Assembly (NCBI RefSeq): GCF_002967715.1
Contig: NZ_PUIA01000069.1
Span: forward strand, 124,001-188,000
DNA length: 64,000 nt
Direction: 5' to 3'
Source of the DNA: Blastopirellula marina
GTDB lineage: Bacteria > Planctomycetota > Planctomycetia > Pirellulales > Pirellulaceae
Program-made: the position numbers and the translations under genes
Shown: in pieces, positions 44,049-53,565 of the stretch
Numbering within the stretch: position 1 is the first letter of the stretch
Layout: the number at the start of each line of letters is the position of its first letter
Notes under the pieces: generated by a model
Seen by the model: the letters and a program-made list of their open reading frames with translations, nothing else
The model's database searches: none
What the model was told of the DNA's origin: nothing

Positions 44049-45734
44049 TTACTCTCGATCCAGCTTGCCAGAGCGATTGATCGCCATCACCAGGCGAAAG
44101 CCGATCGCAAAGCTGATCACCAGCCCGACCGCCCCGGGGATCGAGATATCTTGCATCTGCAGCCACGCTTCATCTTTGAAGAGCAGGGGAGGCACGTCCG
44201 AGCTAAGCATCTGGGACGACCCCATGAACAGCGCTGCCGTCATAATCCCCATCACCATACGGTTGACCGATGGTTCGAGCCGGCGGTGATCGAGGTGAAT
44301 GTCAAACTTGCCCACCCGCACCAGTTCGAGAATCTCGCTGATTCGGCGCGGCATCACTTCGGCCAGGCGTTCCAGTTCGTTGTACATCCGCCATAGCTTC
44401 CGCAGTCTTCGCGACGGCGAAAAACGCTTCATCATGATACGGCGACGATGCTTATGCAGTAGTTCACTCAAACTGAATTGCGGATTCAGCATGCGTCCGG
44501 TGCCGTCCAGCATCATCATCGTCTTCAGTAGCATCACCACCTGGGGAGGCAGCTGAATGCGGTAGTTCCGCACGATCTTGAACATCTCGTTGACCGCGTC
44601 GGCGAAGTTCAGCCCCTCGAGTTGTTGATTCGCGAAGTCCGAAACGTAGTCGTTCGCGTCGCGGCGTAATGCCCGTTCGTCCAGGTCCGGCGGAGTCGAT
44701 CCGATACGAACGATCGTCGCCGTCAGCAGTTCGGCGTCTCGCCCGGTGATCCCCATCAAAAGATCTTCAATATCTTCTCGCAGGCGGTCATCGATTCGTC
44801 CGATCATGCCGAAATCGAGCAAACCGATCACGTCCCCCGGCAGCAGCACCAGGTTGCCCGGATGTGGGTCTGCATGGTAGAAGCCGGAATCGAAGATCAT
44901 GTCCATGTACAGCTCAGCGCCACGCCGGGCCACTTCGCTCAGGTCGATCCCTTCGGCAACCAGCCGCTCGTGATCGTTCAGCTTGATCCCGTCGATGTAT
45001 TCCATCGTCAGGACCCGCGGCGTGCACAAGTCGGGGTAGACCTTCGGAATCTCAACCGTGTCGTTGTGCTCGAAGGCCGCTTCAAACTGCAGAATGTTGC
45101 GTTCCTCGCGTCCGAAATCGAGTTCACGGCGCAGTGCCCGCTGGAACTCGGCAACGGTGGCCTTGGGGTGGTAGTCGCGGAATTCCGGCACGTTCTCTGC
45201 CAGTGCGGCCAGCCCGCTTAAGATGTCGAGATCTTCAGAGACCTTCTTCTCGATGCCGTGATGCTGAACCTTAACGACGACCTTCTCGCCGGTAAACAGC
45301 CGAGCCAGATGTACCTGGCCAATCGATGCCGAGGCGAGTGCGGTGTCTTCGAATGTCGAGAACAACTGATCGATCGGCTGACCGAGCTCTTCTTCAATCA
45401 GCTTGCGAACCTGCTCCGGAGGATCGGCCGGGACATTGGCCTGGAGCTGCTTCAACTCTTCCGCTTGATCGACGCCGACAATATCAGGGCGGGTACTCAG
45501 GATCTGTCCGAGCTTGATGAACGTGGGGCCTAAGTCCTCTAACGCCATGCGAACGCGGGCTTCGCGCGTATATTTCGCCAGGACCTCCCCATCGCGATCT
45601 TTGAGGAATCCTTTGGCGAAGTCGAACTGAAAACGCTGAATCCAATCCGCCAGCCCATACCGGCTGAGCACCGACAGTATCTCGGTCCAGCGGTTTACGT
45701 TGCGATAAAGCTGGGGAATATTGGTGAGTCTCAT
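44049..45734 (-). CDS. ABC1/UbiB-family atypical kinase
   Basis: A 561-residue protein. The ATG at 45734 begins 'MRLTNIPQLYRNVNRW', the usual family start; an ATG at 45782 gives 16 more residues. 'GPTFIKLGQILSTRPDIV' contains the KxGQ motif, 'LASASIGQVHLARL' is the Ala-rich nucleotide loop, 'VKVQ' the catalytic Lys region, and 'ADPHPGN' with 'LLDFGMIGRI' the metal-binding sites. Two C-terminal membrane segments (about 495-515, 530-550) anchor it. UbiB proteins support coenzyme Q or related lipid biosynthesis as ATPases. Quinone type is not known here. Confidence 0.92.
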   Translation of the reverse strand: MRLTNIPQLYRNVNRWTEILSVLSRYGLADWIQRFQFDFAKGFLKDRDGEVLAKYTREARVRMALEDLGPTFIKLGQILSTRPDIVGVDQAEELKQLQANVPADPPEQVRKLIEEELGQPIDQLFSTFEDTALASASIGQVHLARLFTGEKVVVKVQHHGIEKKVSEDLDILSGLAALAENVPEFRDYHPKATVAEFQRALRRELDFGREERNILQFEAAFEHNDTVEIPKVYPDLCTPRVLTMEYIDGIKLNDHERLVAEGIDLSEVARRGAELYMDMIFDSGFYHADPHPGNLVLLPGDVIGLLDFGMIGRIDDRLREDIEDLLMGITGRDAELLTATIVRIGSTPPDLDERALRRDANDYVSDFANQQLEGLNFADAVNEMFKIVRNYRIQLPPQVVMLLKTMMMLDGTGRMLNPQFSLSELLHKHRRRIMMKRFSPSRRLRKLWRMYNELERLAEVMPRRISEILELVRVGKFDIHLDHRRLEPSVNRMVMGIMTAALFMGSSQMLSSDVPPLLFKDEAWLQMQDISIPGAVGLVISFAIGFRLVMAINRSGKLDRE

Positions 45735-45981
45735 GAATCTTCTCAAAGGAGGTCGACACCCCTTTCCTATTAATTCAAGCATCTACGACCAGGCTGAGAC
45801 GTAGGAAGTCTTGACCGCCTCAGCATAATGCCGCAAACTTTCCCTGTCCGCACTTCTCGGGCCAAATTTAGGCAGTCCGGGGCAAAGCAGGGCCGTTTCG
45901 TCCGATTTTTCGGTCGATTACCCCGTATAATGCGGCATTCCTCCGAAGCCTGACCCGTTGTCCTCCGACGGAAACCACCTC

Positions 45982-47241
45982 ATGAAAAGTACCATTCCCG
46001 CCGTTCTCCTGCTTGTCACTACCATTGTTTCGTCCGCGACCGCCGAAAATTGGCCCTCGTGGCGTGGTCCGGAAAACCAGGGGATCAGTTCTGAAAAGAA
46101 CGTCCCCACCCAATGGAGTGCCGACAAGAATATCGCCTGGCGTTTGCCCATGCCAGGGGCAGCCGGCTCAACACCGGTCGTGTGGGATGATCATATCTTC
46201 GTGACTTCTGTTGCCGACGACGACCTCATCTTGATGTGTATCGGAACCGACGGCGTCGAGAAGTGGCGACGAAAGATGGGGAGCGGTAACAAGGAAGTCC
46301 GCGGCGACGAAGGCAACTCGGCCGCACCATCACCTTCAACCGACGGCAAGCACGTCTGGGCATTCTTCACCAGCGGTGCGCTCGCCTGCTTCGACTTCGC
46401 AGGCAACGAAGTCTGGCAGTTCAACGTGCAAGACAAGTACGGCAAGTTCGATATCCAGTTCGGTTTGACCAGCACACCCGTTCTGCACAACGACAAGATC
46501 TACCTGCAATTGATCCACAGCGGCGGAGCCAAGGTTGTGGCGCTTGACAAAGCCACCGGCAAAGAAGCCTGGGTGACCGATCGCACCAGCGATGCTCGCC
46601 AGGAATGCGAACACAGCTATGCCTCGCCGATCGTGTACGACGGCCAGGAAGCCAAGTTCCTGTTGACCCACGGTGCCGACTACTCGATTGCCTACGACCT
46701 GGAAACGGGCAAAGAGATCTGGCGCGTCGGCGGCCTGCATCCTCCCGGGCAGTACGACGTTACCCTGCGTTTTGTTTCCTCGCCGGTCGCGAAGGATGGG
46801 ATGGTCGTCGTTCCCTCGGCTAAAAAAGGTATCACCGCCGCCGTGAAGACCACCGGCAAGGGCAACATCACCGACAAGAAAGACCTCTACTACTGGACGT
46901 TCGAGATCACGCCGGACGTACCTTCGCCCCTGATCGTGGACGACCTGGTCTATCTGTGCCGCGAAAACGGCAACCTGATCGTCCTGGAAAAGGAATCAGG
47001 CAAGCAGCTTTACGAGGAACGCACCAACCGCATTCGCCATCGTGCATCCCCCGTGTATGCCGACGGAAAGATCTATCTCACCGGTCGCGACGGCATGGTA
47101 ACCGTCGTGCAAGCAGGCCGCGAGTTCAAGATCCTCGCCCAGAACGAAATCGGGGAAGCGATTGCCGCGTCGCCGGTTATCAGCAACGGAAAGATCTACC
47201 TGCGCACGTTCGATGCCCTGTGGGCGATCGGAAGCGAGTAG
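45982..47241 (+). CDS. Exported PQQ-like beta-propeller protein
   Basis: A 419-residue protein starting at ATG 45982. The signal peptide is 'MKSTIPAVLLLVTTIVSSATA'; the mature chain opens 'NWPSWRGPENQGIS', the hallmark of planctomycete PQQ-like propellers. Repeats of the type 'VVALDKATGKEAW', 'IAYDLETGKEIWRVGG' and 'LIVLEKESGKQLYEER' form the blades. No PQQ dehydrogenase active-site motif or haem site is seen, so it is more likely a scaffold (BamB-like fold) than an enzyme. Periplasmic or surface location is inferred. Confidence 0.9.
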   Translation: MKSTIPAVLLLVTTIVSSATAENWPSWRGPENQGISSEKNVPTQWSADKNIAWRLPMPGAAGSTPVVWDDHIFVTSVADDDLILMCIGTDGVEKWRRKMGSGNKEVRGDEGNSAAPSPSTDGKHVWAFFTSGALACFDFAGNEVWQFNVQDKYGKFDIQFGLTSTPVLHNDKIYLQLIHSGGAKVVALDKATGKEAWVTDRTSDARQECEHSYASPIVYDGQEAKFLLTHGADYSIAYDLETGKEIWRVGGLHPPGQYDVTLRFVSSPVAKDGMVVVPSAKKGITAAVKTTGKGNITDKKDLYYWTFEITPDVPSPLIVDDLVYLCRENGNLIVLEKESGKQLYEERTNRIRHRASPVYADGKIYLTGRDGMVTVVQAGREFKILAQNEIGEAIAASPVISNGKIYLRTFDALWAIGSE

Positions 47242-47372
47242 TTTCCGCCACTGTTCCCCCAGGTCGGTATTTCCTGAATAATCGCTACTCTTGAGCCGAT
47301 AAGAGCCCTAAGAGGTTGCCCGATTGGTACGGACTACCACCAATGCCACCAGCTAGCAAAACCGATAGTGCC

Positions 47373-48302
47373 ATGCGTATTTGCTTTGCTTTCGTACTCG
47401 CGTTTTCCTGTCTTACCGCCTCGGTTGTCTGGGCTCAGAACCCGGTCGTGCCGGGGCAAGGCCAGCGCATCTGGATCGATGACCTGGAAGACGAAAACTG
47501 GGAATACATCGACAATCACCCCAAGTCGAGCCACGAACAAGACAACAACGTTCGCCTGCCTGGTGGGATGTCGAAGAACAAGCTGTGGGGCGAAAGCAGC
47601 AAGCGTGGTCATCCCGACTACATTCGCCGCGTCGAAACGCCAGAAGGTGGCATCCCTGGCAGCAAAGGTGCCTTGTTGATGATGACGCTGCAGTCCAACA
47701 TCCCGTTCCGCGCCAGCAACGAACTGGGACAAGACGACTTCATTTGCCGCGTCCCCGGCAGCTACTCGGTTCGTCAGTTCCCCAGCGCCGTGACGCGGGT
47801 ATACCTGCCGCCGTTCGACAAGTGGGAACAATACAAGGGTGCCGCCACGTTCGGTTTCCGCACGACCTGCGTCGGTAGCCGCTCGAAGAAGAAGGGTGCC
47901 GGCCTGTTCAGCTACACCTCGAATGAGACCGAAGAAAACTGGCCAGGCATATTCATCGAATTCCAACCTGCCAAGCAAGGCAGCGAACAAGAATCGAAAG
48001 CCCAATGGATCATCCGCGGTGCCCCGCATGGCGACGTGCGAGGTCCGATGATCAGCGTCGATCAACTCGGCTGGTGGACGATCGGTATGTCGTTCACGCC
48101 GGATGGCCGCTGCCACTACTTCATCTCGGAAGGTGCCGACGACCTGACTTCCAAAGACCTGGTCGCTTCGTACCTGCCGTACAACTACAAAATCGAAACG
48201 GTCAGCGGGATGTTCTTCAACATCTTCAACTTCGACAACGGCAAGAGCTGGTCGACCCCCTGGGTGGTCGACGATCCTGCTTTCTACGTCGGCCGTCGTT
48301 AA
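47373..48302 (+). CDS. Exported protein of unknown function
   Basis: A 309-residue protein from ATG 47373 with a signal peptide 'MRICFAFVLAFSCLTASVVW'. The mature part is beta-rich with many Trp and Phe, e.g. 'RIWIDDLEDENWEYIDNHPKS', 'FGFRTTC' and 'WPGIFIEFQ', suggesting a jelly-roll or lectin-like fold. No known family recognised. It follows the PQQ propeller by about 130 bases on the same strand, so the two may be co-transcribed. Confidence 0.78.
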   Translation: MRICFAFVLAFSCLTASVVWAQNPVVPGQGQRIWIDDLEDENWEYIDNHPKSSHEQDNNVRLPGGMSKNKLWGESSKRGHPDYIRRVETPEGGIPGSKGALLMMTLQSNIPFRASNELGQDDFICRVPGSYSVRQFPSAVTRVYLPPFDKWEQYKGAATFGFRTTCVGSRSKKKGAGLFSYTSNETEENWPGIFIEFQPAKQGSEQESKAQWIIRGAPHGDVRGPMISVDQLGWWTIGMSFTPDGRCHYFISEGADDLTSKDLVASYLPYNYKIETVSGMFFNIFNFDNGKSWSTPWVVDDPAFYVGRR

Positions 48303-48303
48303 T

Positions 48304-48735
48304 CTAACTCGCTGGCACGGCGGAAGCGTCCGACGCGATAGCTTCCGCCTTGGGCATCGGCAGCAGGTAACCTCGCAGCGATTCGACCGTCCGCGGTCCG
48401 ATACCTTTCACGCGCTGCAGGTCCGAGTGATCGAGAAACGGTCCCTGCATTTCTCGCGAATCCACAATCCGCCTGGCCAACGTTTCGCCAACCCCCGGCA
48501 ACTGAGCGAGTTCCGACCAATCGGCCTGGTTCACATCGACCAGAAACCGATATTCGACGCTGGGTGCCTGGTCGATGTCGATGTAGTCGATCGACCGCAT
48601 CTTCTGCATGCCGAAGTAAGCGGCCCCGGAAAGCACCGTCATCACCAGGATCGACGCAATCACAAGCTGATCGCCGCGGCGCAGAAACCACCGCATAACG
48701 ATTCGCTCTTCCGGTTTTTGCCGCCTGGTACCCAT
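48304..48735 (-). CDS. ComEA-like helix-hairpin-helix protein
   Basis: A 143-residue membrane-anchored protein. ATG 48735 ('MGTRRQKPEERIVMRWFLRR') is chosen; an ATG at 48696 is a close alternative. One membrane helix ('LVIASILVMTVLSGAAYFG') is followed by a C-terminal pair of helix-hairpin-helix motifs, 'VNQADWSELAQLPGVGETLAR' (split here) and 'LQRVKGIGPRTVESLRGYL', as in ComEA/competence DNA receptors. ComEA binds incoming DNA in the periplasm. Nearby pilus genes make a DNA-uptake link attractive but unproven. Its 5' end faces nadC on the opposite strand. Confidence 0.82.
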   Translation of the reverse strand: MGTRRQKPEERIVMRWFLRRGDQLVIASILVMTVLSGAAYFGMQKMRSIDYIDIDQAPSVEYRFLVDVNQADWSELAQLPGVGETLARRIVDSREMQGPFLDHSDLQRVKGIGPRTVESLRGYLLPMPKAEAIASDASAVPAS

Positions 48736-48838
48736 GTCACCCCTTGGTCGTGAAGCTCCCATTATCGACAATGAATCGCACCAGGGCGAGCAAGAATGTG
48801 TCGCCCGTCGAAATCCCCTCGAAAATGCAACGAAAATC

Positions 48839-49762
48839 ATGGCCAAACAGTTCCATCAAGTCGCCTGGGATGACCTGCTGCAGGACGATAGCCGACAACT
48901 TCTCGACCTGGCCGTGCGCGAGGATTTAGGCCGCGAGCACGACTGGTCGACCCTCAGCCTGATTCCCGAATCGGCCACCGGCGAAGTCCGCATCGTGGCT
49001 CGACAGGAAGGGGTACTCGCCGGCAGCCGAATCATCGACTTGATGATCGACGAACTGGAACTCGATATCGAAGCGACCTATCACCACAGCGACCGCTCGG
49101 CCATGCAGCCCGGCGACAAGCTGATCACCCTCGGCGGCAGCGTGCGTGATTTGCTCACCACCGAACGCATCGTCTTGAATTTCCTCGGCCGCCTGGTCGG
49201 GGTCGCCACGCTTACGCGCACGTACGTCGAGCAGGTCCAGGGAACAGCCGCCCAGGTATACGACACCCGCAAGACCACGCCGGGCTGGCGTCGTCTGGAA
49301 AAGTATGCCGTGCAGTGCGGCGGGGGAACCAATCACCGCACCGGTTTGTACGAAGCGGTGATGTTGAAAGACAATCACCTGGCCTGGTACACGCAGTTCA
49401 CCGGCAAGTCGGCCCAGCTTGGCGACCTGGTTGGCATCGTGCGGCAGTTTCTGATCGATCAACTGGGCGAGACCAACGGCGCGCGACGGATCATTGAAAT
49501 CGAAGTCGATCGAATCGAACAGCTCCAGCAGGTACTACCCAGCAAGCCAGATATCATCTTGCTGGATAACATGAACTGCGAAACGCTCCGCGCCGCGGTC
49601 GAGCTTCGTAATCAGTTGGCTCCGGAAGTCGAGCTGGAAGCATCCGGCGGAGTGAATCTACAGACCATCCGCGGCATTGCCGAAACAGGCGTCGAGCGGA
49701 TTAGCGTCGGGGCTCTGACGCACTCTGCGGTCAACGTCGACTTGGGATACGATTGGGGCTGA
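48839..49762 (+). CDS. nadC: Quinolinate phosphoribosyltransferase (decarboxylating)
   Basis: A 307-residue enzyme of de novo NAD synthesis, converting quinolinate and PRPP to nicotinate mononucleotide, CO2 and pyrophosphate. ATG 48839 is used; upstream in-frame codons overlap the divergent ComEA-like gene. Active-site motifs are present: 'TRKTTPGWRRLEKYAV', 'CGGGTNHRTGLYEAVMLKDNH' (written as consecutive elements R-K-T-T, GGG-NHR, KDNH), 'IEIEVD', 'LLDNM' and 'EASGGV'. Length is normal for the family. A short TGTTGC/GCAACA hairpin follows at 49775-49792. Confidence 0.95.
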   Translation: MAKQFHQVAWDDLLQDDSRQLLDLAVREDLGREHDWSTLSLIPESATGEVRIVARQEGVLAGSRIIDLMIDELELDIEATYHHSDRSAMQPGDKLITLGGSVRDLLTTERIVLNFLGRLVGVATLTRTYVEQVQGTAAQVYDTRKTTPGWRRLEKYAVQCGGGTNHRTGLYEAVMLKDNHLAWYTQFTGKSAQLGDLVGIVRQFLIDQLGETNGARRIIEIEVDRIEQLQQVLPSKPDIILLDNMNCETLRAAVELRNQLAPEVELEASGGVNLQTIRGIAETGVERISVGALTHSAVNVDLGYDWG

Positions 49763-49948
49763 TCGCCGCTGGCATGTTGCTTTTTTGCAACACGCCCCCC
49801 GAGCGATGCGGTCTTTTTTCGATTATCTGCGGCAACTCTCGTCGCGAAAATTGACGACGACCAGGGCAAACCTAAGTTTCAGACGGACCCTCAGGCATAC
49901 GTAATGGCCTGACACCCTCGCTTCACGCGGCGTCTGAAACTCGGAATC

Positions 49949-50560
49949 ATGCCTACAATCGTCACCCTAAACCGTCTCCGCACTGGCTTCTCGCTGATGG
50001 AAGCTGTCGTCGCGATGTCGATTGTGGCGTTTGCCAGCAGCGTGCTGCTGCTGGGTGTCGAAGCGACCATGGAGTCGGTCCACGAGCAGGAAGAGATCAC
50101 GATCGCCGATGGCCTGGCCCGACAGATGCTCGACGAGATTCAAGGCCAAAGCTGGGTCGATCCCGCTTTGCGTTCCCACCCCTATCAGACATCGCTCTCG
50201 GCCTCGCCCGACGAACTGCTGGGGCCTGGCCGATCGAAGTTCGACGATACCGACGACTACAACAATTACAAAGCGACCCCTCCGGTGCATGTCAACGGCA
50301 AGGCTCTCGCAGCGACGGACTCGTCAGGAGACACCCTCCCGGAAGCATTTCGCCCGCGCAGCAATTTTTTGTCTAGCTGGCGGATCACGGTCGAGGTCGC
50401 TTATTTGAACGAAAACAATCATTCGGTTCAGGTCGCCGATTACCAACCCACGAATTACCGCGTGCTGATTTGCCGCGTCTATCGCCAGAACCGCGACAAC
50501 ACCCGGCGCGAGGTCGTCTCCCGCGAACGAGTCATTTCATACATTCCCGCCCATGACTAA
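49949..50560 (+). CDS. Type IV prepilin-like protein (pseudopilin)
   Basis: A 203-residue protein with prepilin signal 'RTGFSLMEAVVAMSIVAFAS': cleavage after G, F+1, and E5 of the mature chain. A 30-residue hydrophobic helix is followed by a polar domain. It opens the second secretion block and overlaps the next pseudopilin gene by 8 bases. It could be a GspI/GspG-like or minor pilin subunit; exact identity is unclear. Confidence 0.88.
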   Translation: MPTIVTLNRLRTGFSLMEAVVAMSIVAFASSVLLLGVEATMESVHEQEEITIADGLARQMLDEIQGQSWVDPALRSHPYQTSLSASPDELLGPGRSKFDDTDDYNNYKATPPVHVNGKALAATDSSGDTLPEAFRPRSNFLSSWRITVEVAYLNENNHSVQVADYQPTNYRVLICRVYRQNRDNTRREVVSRERVISYIPAHD

Positions 50561-51344
50561 CCGCACCCACAATCCGAAACGAGGTCTCTCGTTGGCCGAG
50601 CTGTTGGTTGCTAGCGCGGTGATGGGAATTATCTGCCTGTCCTTTGGCACACTGGCCATGTCGGTCCAGATGGCCAACGAGTATTCGCAGGAAAAGAACC
50701 TCGTCGGTCAGCATGCCCGGGTCATACTGCAGCGGATCGAACGCACCATGCAAGGTGCCCACGCCACCGAGAGCTTCCCAGGCATTCTCCCGATCACTTA
50801 CTACTATACGAGCTACGACTTTCCTCAAGCGGTCGCGATTTGGGACCCCGCAGGGGATGCACTTTCGAGTTACCCGCAGGTCTCCGAACTGGTCCTCTTC
50901 GCGATCGACCCGCAAAACCCGAATCAACTTCTCGAGATCCGAAACAAACTCGATACGCGCACGGCTCCGGGTCTTGCCGATGAAGCTGGCTGGCGAACGC
51001 TCGTTGCCGATCTGATCGATAGCTCAGACAGCGAGATCGTCGAAATCAGCGACTTGCTACGAGCCGGTAAAGCCGGATCGAACTATTACAGCACGCTTCG
51101 CTTTCAAACGCGAGTCGTTCCTAGCGATGCCGACATCGCGGCCGCTCGGGCAGGCTCGCTTGATTGGGAAGATCTGAACTGGGCCACCAGTATTTATTCG
51201 TCCAAAGCAGGCGTCCGCCAGGTCTGGTGTCACTTCGAGTGGCAACTGGTTCCCAGTTCGGACGTTAGCCAGCACAGCGGCCTGCGTGAACAAGCGGTTC
51301 CGTTCTTTGGTTCCTCGGCCATCTATTACCAGGTGACGAAATAG
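50553..51344 (+). CDS. Pseudopilin, GspJ/PilW-like
   Basis: A 263-residue protein with prepilin signal 'KRGLSLAELLVASAVMGIIC' (cleavage G|L, E5). The larger, polar C-terminal domain and mid-length match GspJ or PilW minor subunits. It overlaps its upstream neighbour (8 bases) and ends two bases before the next gene, so the three are translationally linked. Confidence 0.85.
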   Translation: MTNRTHNPKRGLSLAELLVASAVMGIICLSFGTLAMSVQMANEYSQEKNLVGQHARVILQRIERTMQGAHATESFPGILPITYYYTSYDFPQAVAIWDPAGDALSSYPQVSELVLFAIDPQNPNQLLEIRNKLDTRTAPGLADEAGWRTLVADLIDSSDSEIVEISDLLRAGKAGSNYYSTLRFQTRVVPSDADIAAARAGSLDWEDLNWATSIYSSKAGVRQVWCHFEWQLVPSSDVSQHSGLREQAVPFFGSSAIYYQVTK

Positions 51345-51346
51345 CC

Positions 51347-53548
51347 ATGAACATTCATCTCCATCCCCCTCGCCGCCAGGGCTTTGCTGTTGTGATTGTC
51401 TTGGCACTGTTGTCGGTGACGCTGGCGTTGTCGTATTCGATGATGCGTGTGCAATCGACCACCAGTCAAATCCAGCAGAACATGAGCCGCCAGGCCGATG
51501 CCCGTCAAGCGGCCATCTCTGGCCTCTCGGCCGGCATGCGCGAGATGTACGAAAGCGACTGGGGCGGAATTGACTCGACACTGCAAATGAACCTGGGCAA
51601 CAATCGCTCGTACCAGGTCAGCTACCAATCAGGCGACGCCTGGCTGGAAGCCGACGACCCGGACTACTCTGAGAAGCCCTTTCGCGTGACCGTTGTCTCG
51701 ACAGGATACGCGTTCGACACCATCAATCCGACGGTACGTTCCGAGTACAAGATTCGCGCCGTGGTGCAGCTTGTCCGCCGAAAGCTACAGTCCAACCCTA
51801 GCAGCTATGCTGCCGCCGCAGGACATTCGATGTACAGCCACGGGACCGGCACCAATACGCTGGAATCTCCCACCCAGGTTCACGGTAAAACGTTCATCAA
51901 CGGCAAGCTCAATCTTTGCGAAGACTGGGAAAAGACCAATCGGCCATTCCACGGCTTGATTGACGAAATAGCCATTTACGACCGCGACATGGGCAGCTTT
52001 GAAATCTTTACGATTAGCCTGGTTGGTAATCTTACCAACTCGACCCTTTCCAGTGCCTTGTCGACCACCGGCATTCGGCATTGGTGGCGATTCAATGAAG
52101 CGAGCTCTTCGGCGACGGTCGCGACCGACTCCGCCGGTTCACGCAACGGAACCTATCAGGGAGGCGTCTATCCTGGCATCGATATCGGTGGCGGCAACAA
52201 GGCCGTCTACCTCGATGGTGTCTCGGGACGCGTCGATTTGGGGAATATGTCGCTTCCCAACCCGTACAACTTCACGATCATGGCTTGGGTCATGCCGATG
52301 ACCCTCACCGGCAACAATGAAGACGGAAGAATTCTTTCCAAGGCCACGCATACCAATGCCAACAACCATCAATGGATGCTCAGCACGACAAGAAGTGGCG
52401 GATATTCCTACCCCAGGGTTCGCTTAAAAACGTCGAGCAATTTCTACGAACGAGTCCCCAACAGCGGCGCATTGTCGACCAATTCCTGGGTCCTTCTGAC
52501 GCTCACGTTCAATTCCAGTACGAACCAGGCCAAGTTGTACGTTAACGGAACGCTGCGAGATTCATGGACCGCCTACGGCATTCCTCAATCTTCCAGCGAC
52601 ATCCTGGCCTGGATCGGCGACAACCCACCTGGCTCGGCGAGAACCCGTTATTTAGAGGCCACCAAAAGCCTGGCCGATGCCGATCAGGGAGATTATCGTC
52701 CGCTGGCCGGGGATGTCACGCTTTCCAGTGATCGCAACGAATTGAGCACCGCGCTGACCGTCAGTCGGCAACTGGGATGCAACCTTTCCTACACTTCGAC
52801 ACCTACCACTTCCACAAGTGGCTCGACATTCGCCGGCTCGACGTATCGCCTGTACCCAGGCGGCAAAGAGTACACGATCCCCTTGCTCAGTTCGACCGTC
52901 AACTATCAAACGCTCGAACCTGATCTCGATACCAATCCACTGGGAATCTTTCGCAGCTCTGGTACGGTTACCCTGGATCATGCGACCACTTTGCGTGGAA
53001 CGTTGATTGCGCAGAATTCAGGCAGCGATATTCAATTGCGAGGAAACCCGCTCACCATTAAAGGGGTTAATCTACCAGCTCTCGACGGAGATTCGACCGT
53101 CTATCAGTTGCCGACCCTACTCGCGAGCGATGACATTCACGCCCTCTACAGCGTCAACGCTACGATCGAAGGCGCTGTGGCTGCGATCGGTGACTTGCAG
53201 ATCGATAACCTGTATACCAGTTCATCGCTTCAACTTACCGGTCAGGCCTACGTCGACCAGTTCGACCTGAACGCCAAAACCGAGTGGGCCGCGGTTGCCT
53301 ACTATTCCTCGTACTATTTAGCCAACTTCGTCAACTACGTGGGGCATTCCAACACGTCGGCGAACTTCGCCAGCTGGTTGAACGAAACAACCTCTGCGAA
53401 ATTCGAGCATAAGGTTACAATCGATCTGCCTGAAACGGCTCCGACCTACCAATGGCTAGACCTCGGCCAACCGATCTACCAGAAGGGGGACAGCGATACA
53501 GGCCTCGTGTGGGAGCTCGTCCGTTGGAAGGACGACGGCGGCATTTAA
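51347..53548 (+). CDS. PilX/GspK-like protein with inserted LamG domain
   Basis: A 733-residue protein. The N-terminus ('RRQGFAVVIVLALLSVTLAL') is a PilX/GspK-type signal-anchor, lacking E5 as these minor subunits often do. Residues about 40-195 and 430-733 look like one minor-pilin-type exported protein interrupted by a LamG/concanavalin-like lectin domain (about 198-430). In the insert, the strand normally last in LamG, 'FHGLIDEIAIYDR' (201-213), comes before the core ('WWRFNEASSS', 'AVYLDGVSGRVDLG', 'FTIMAWVMPM', 'WVLLTLTFNS', 'LYVNGTL', up to 428), i.e. the order looks circularly permuted. LamG domains often bind glycans. A role at the pilus tip or substrate end is inference. Confidence 0.85.
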   Translation: MNIHLHPPRRQGFAVVIVLALLSVTLALSYSMMRVQSTTSQIQQNMSRQADARQAAISGLSAGMREMYESDWGGIDSTLQMNLGNNRSYQVSYQSGDAWLEADDPDYSEKPFRVTVVSTGYAFDTINPTVRSEYKIRAVVQLVRRKLQSNPSSYAAAAGHSMYSHGTGTNTLESPTQVHGKTFINGKLNLCEDWEKTNRPFHGLIDEIAIYDRDMGSFEIFTISLVGNLTNSTLSSALSTTGIRHWWRFNEASSSATVATDSAGSRNGTYQGGVYPGIDIGGGNKAVYLDGVSGRVDLGNMSLPNPYNFTIMAWVMPMTLTGNNEDGRILSKATHTNANNHQWMLSTTRSGGYSYPRVRLKTSSNFYERVPNSGALSTNSWVLLTLTFNSSTNQAKLYVNGTLRDSWTAYGIPQSSSDILAWIGDNPPGSARTRYLEATKSLADADQGDYRPLAGDVTLSSDRNELSTALTVSRQLGCNLSYTSTPTTSTSGSTFAGSTYRLYPGGKEYTIPLLSSTVNYQTLEPDLDTNPLGIFRSSGTVTLDHATTLRGTLIAQNSGSDIQLRGNPLTIKGVNLPALDGDSTVYQLPTLLASDDIHALYSVNATIEGAVAAIGDLQIDNLYTSSSLQLTGQAYVDQFDLNAKTEWAAVAYYSSYYLANFVNYVGHSNTSANFASWLNETTSAKFEHKVTIDLPETAPTYQWLDLGQPIYQKGDSDTGLVWELVRWKDDGGI

Positions 53549-53565
53549 ACCAAAGGAGTTTGAAC

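Noticed and set aside
49775-49792. TGTTGC/GCAACA hairpin after nadC as a terminator
   Set aside because: The T residues form the loop and no T-run follows the stem, so terminator function is not supported.
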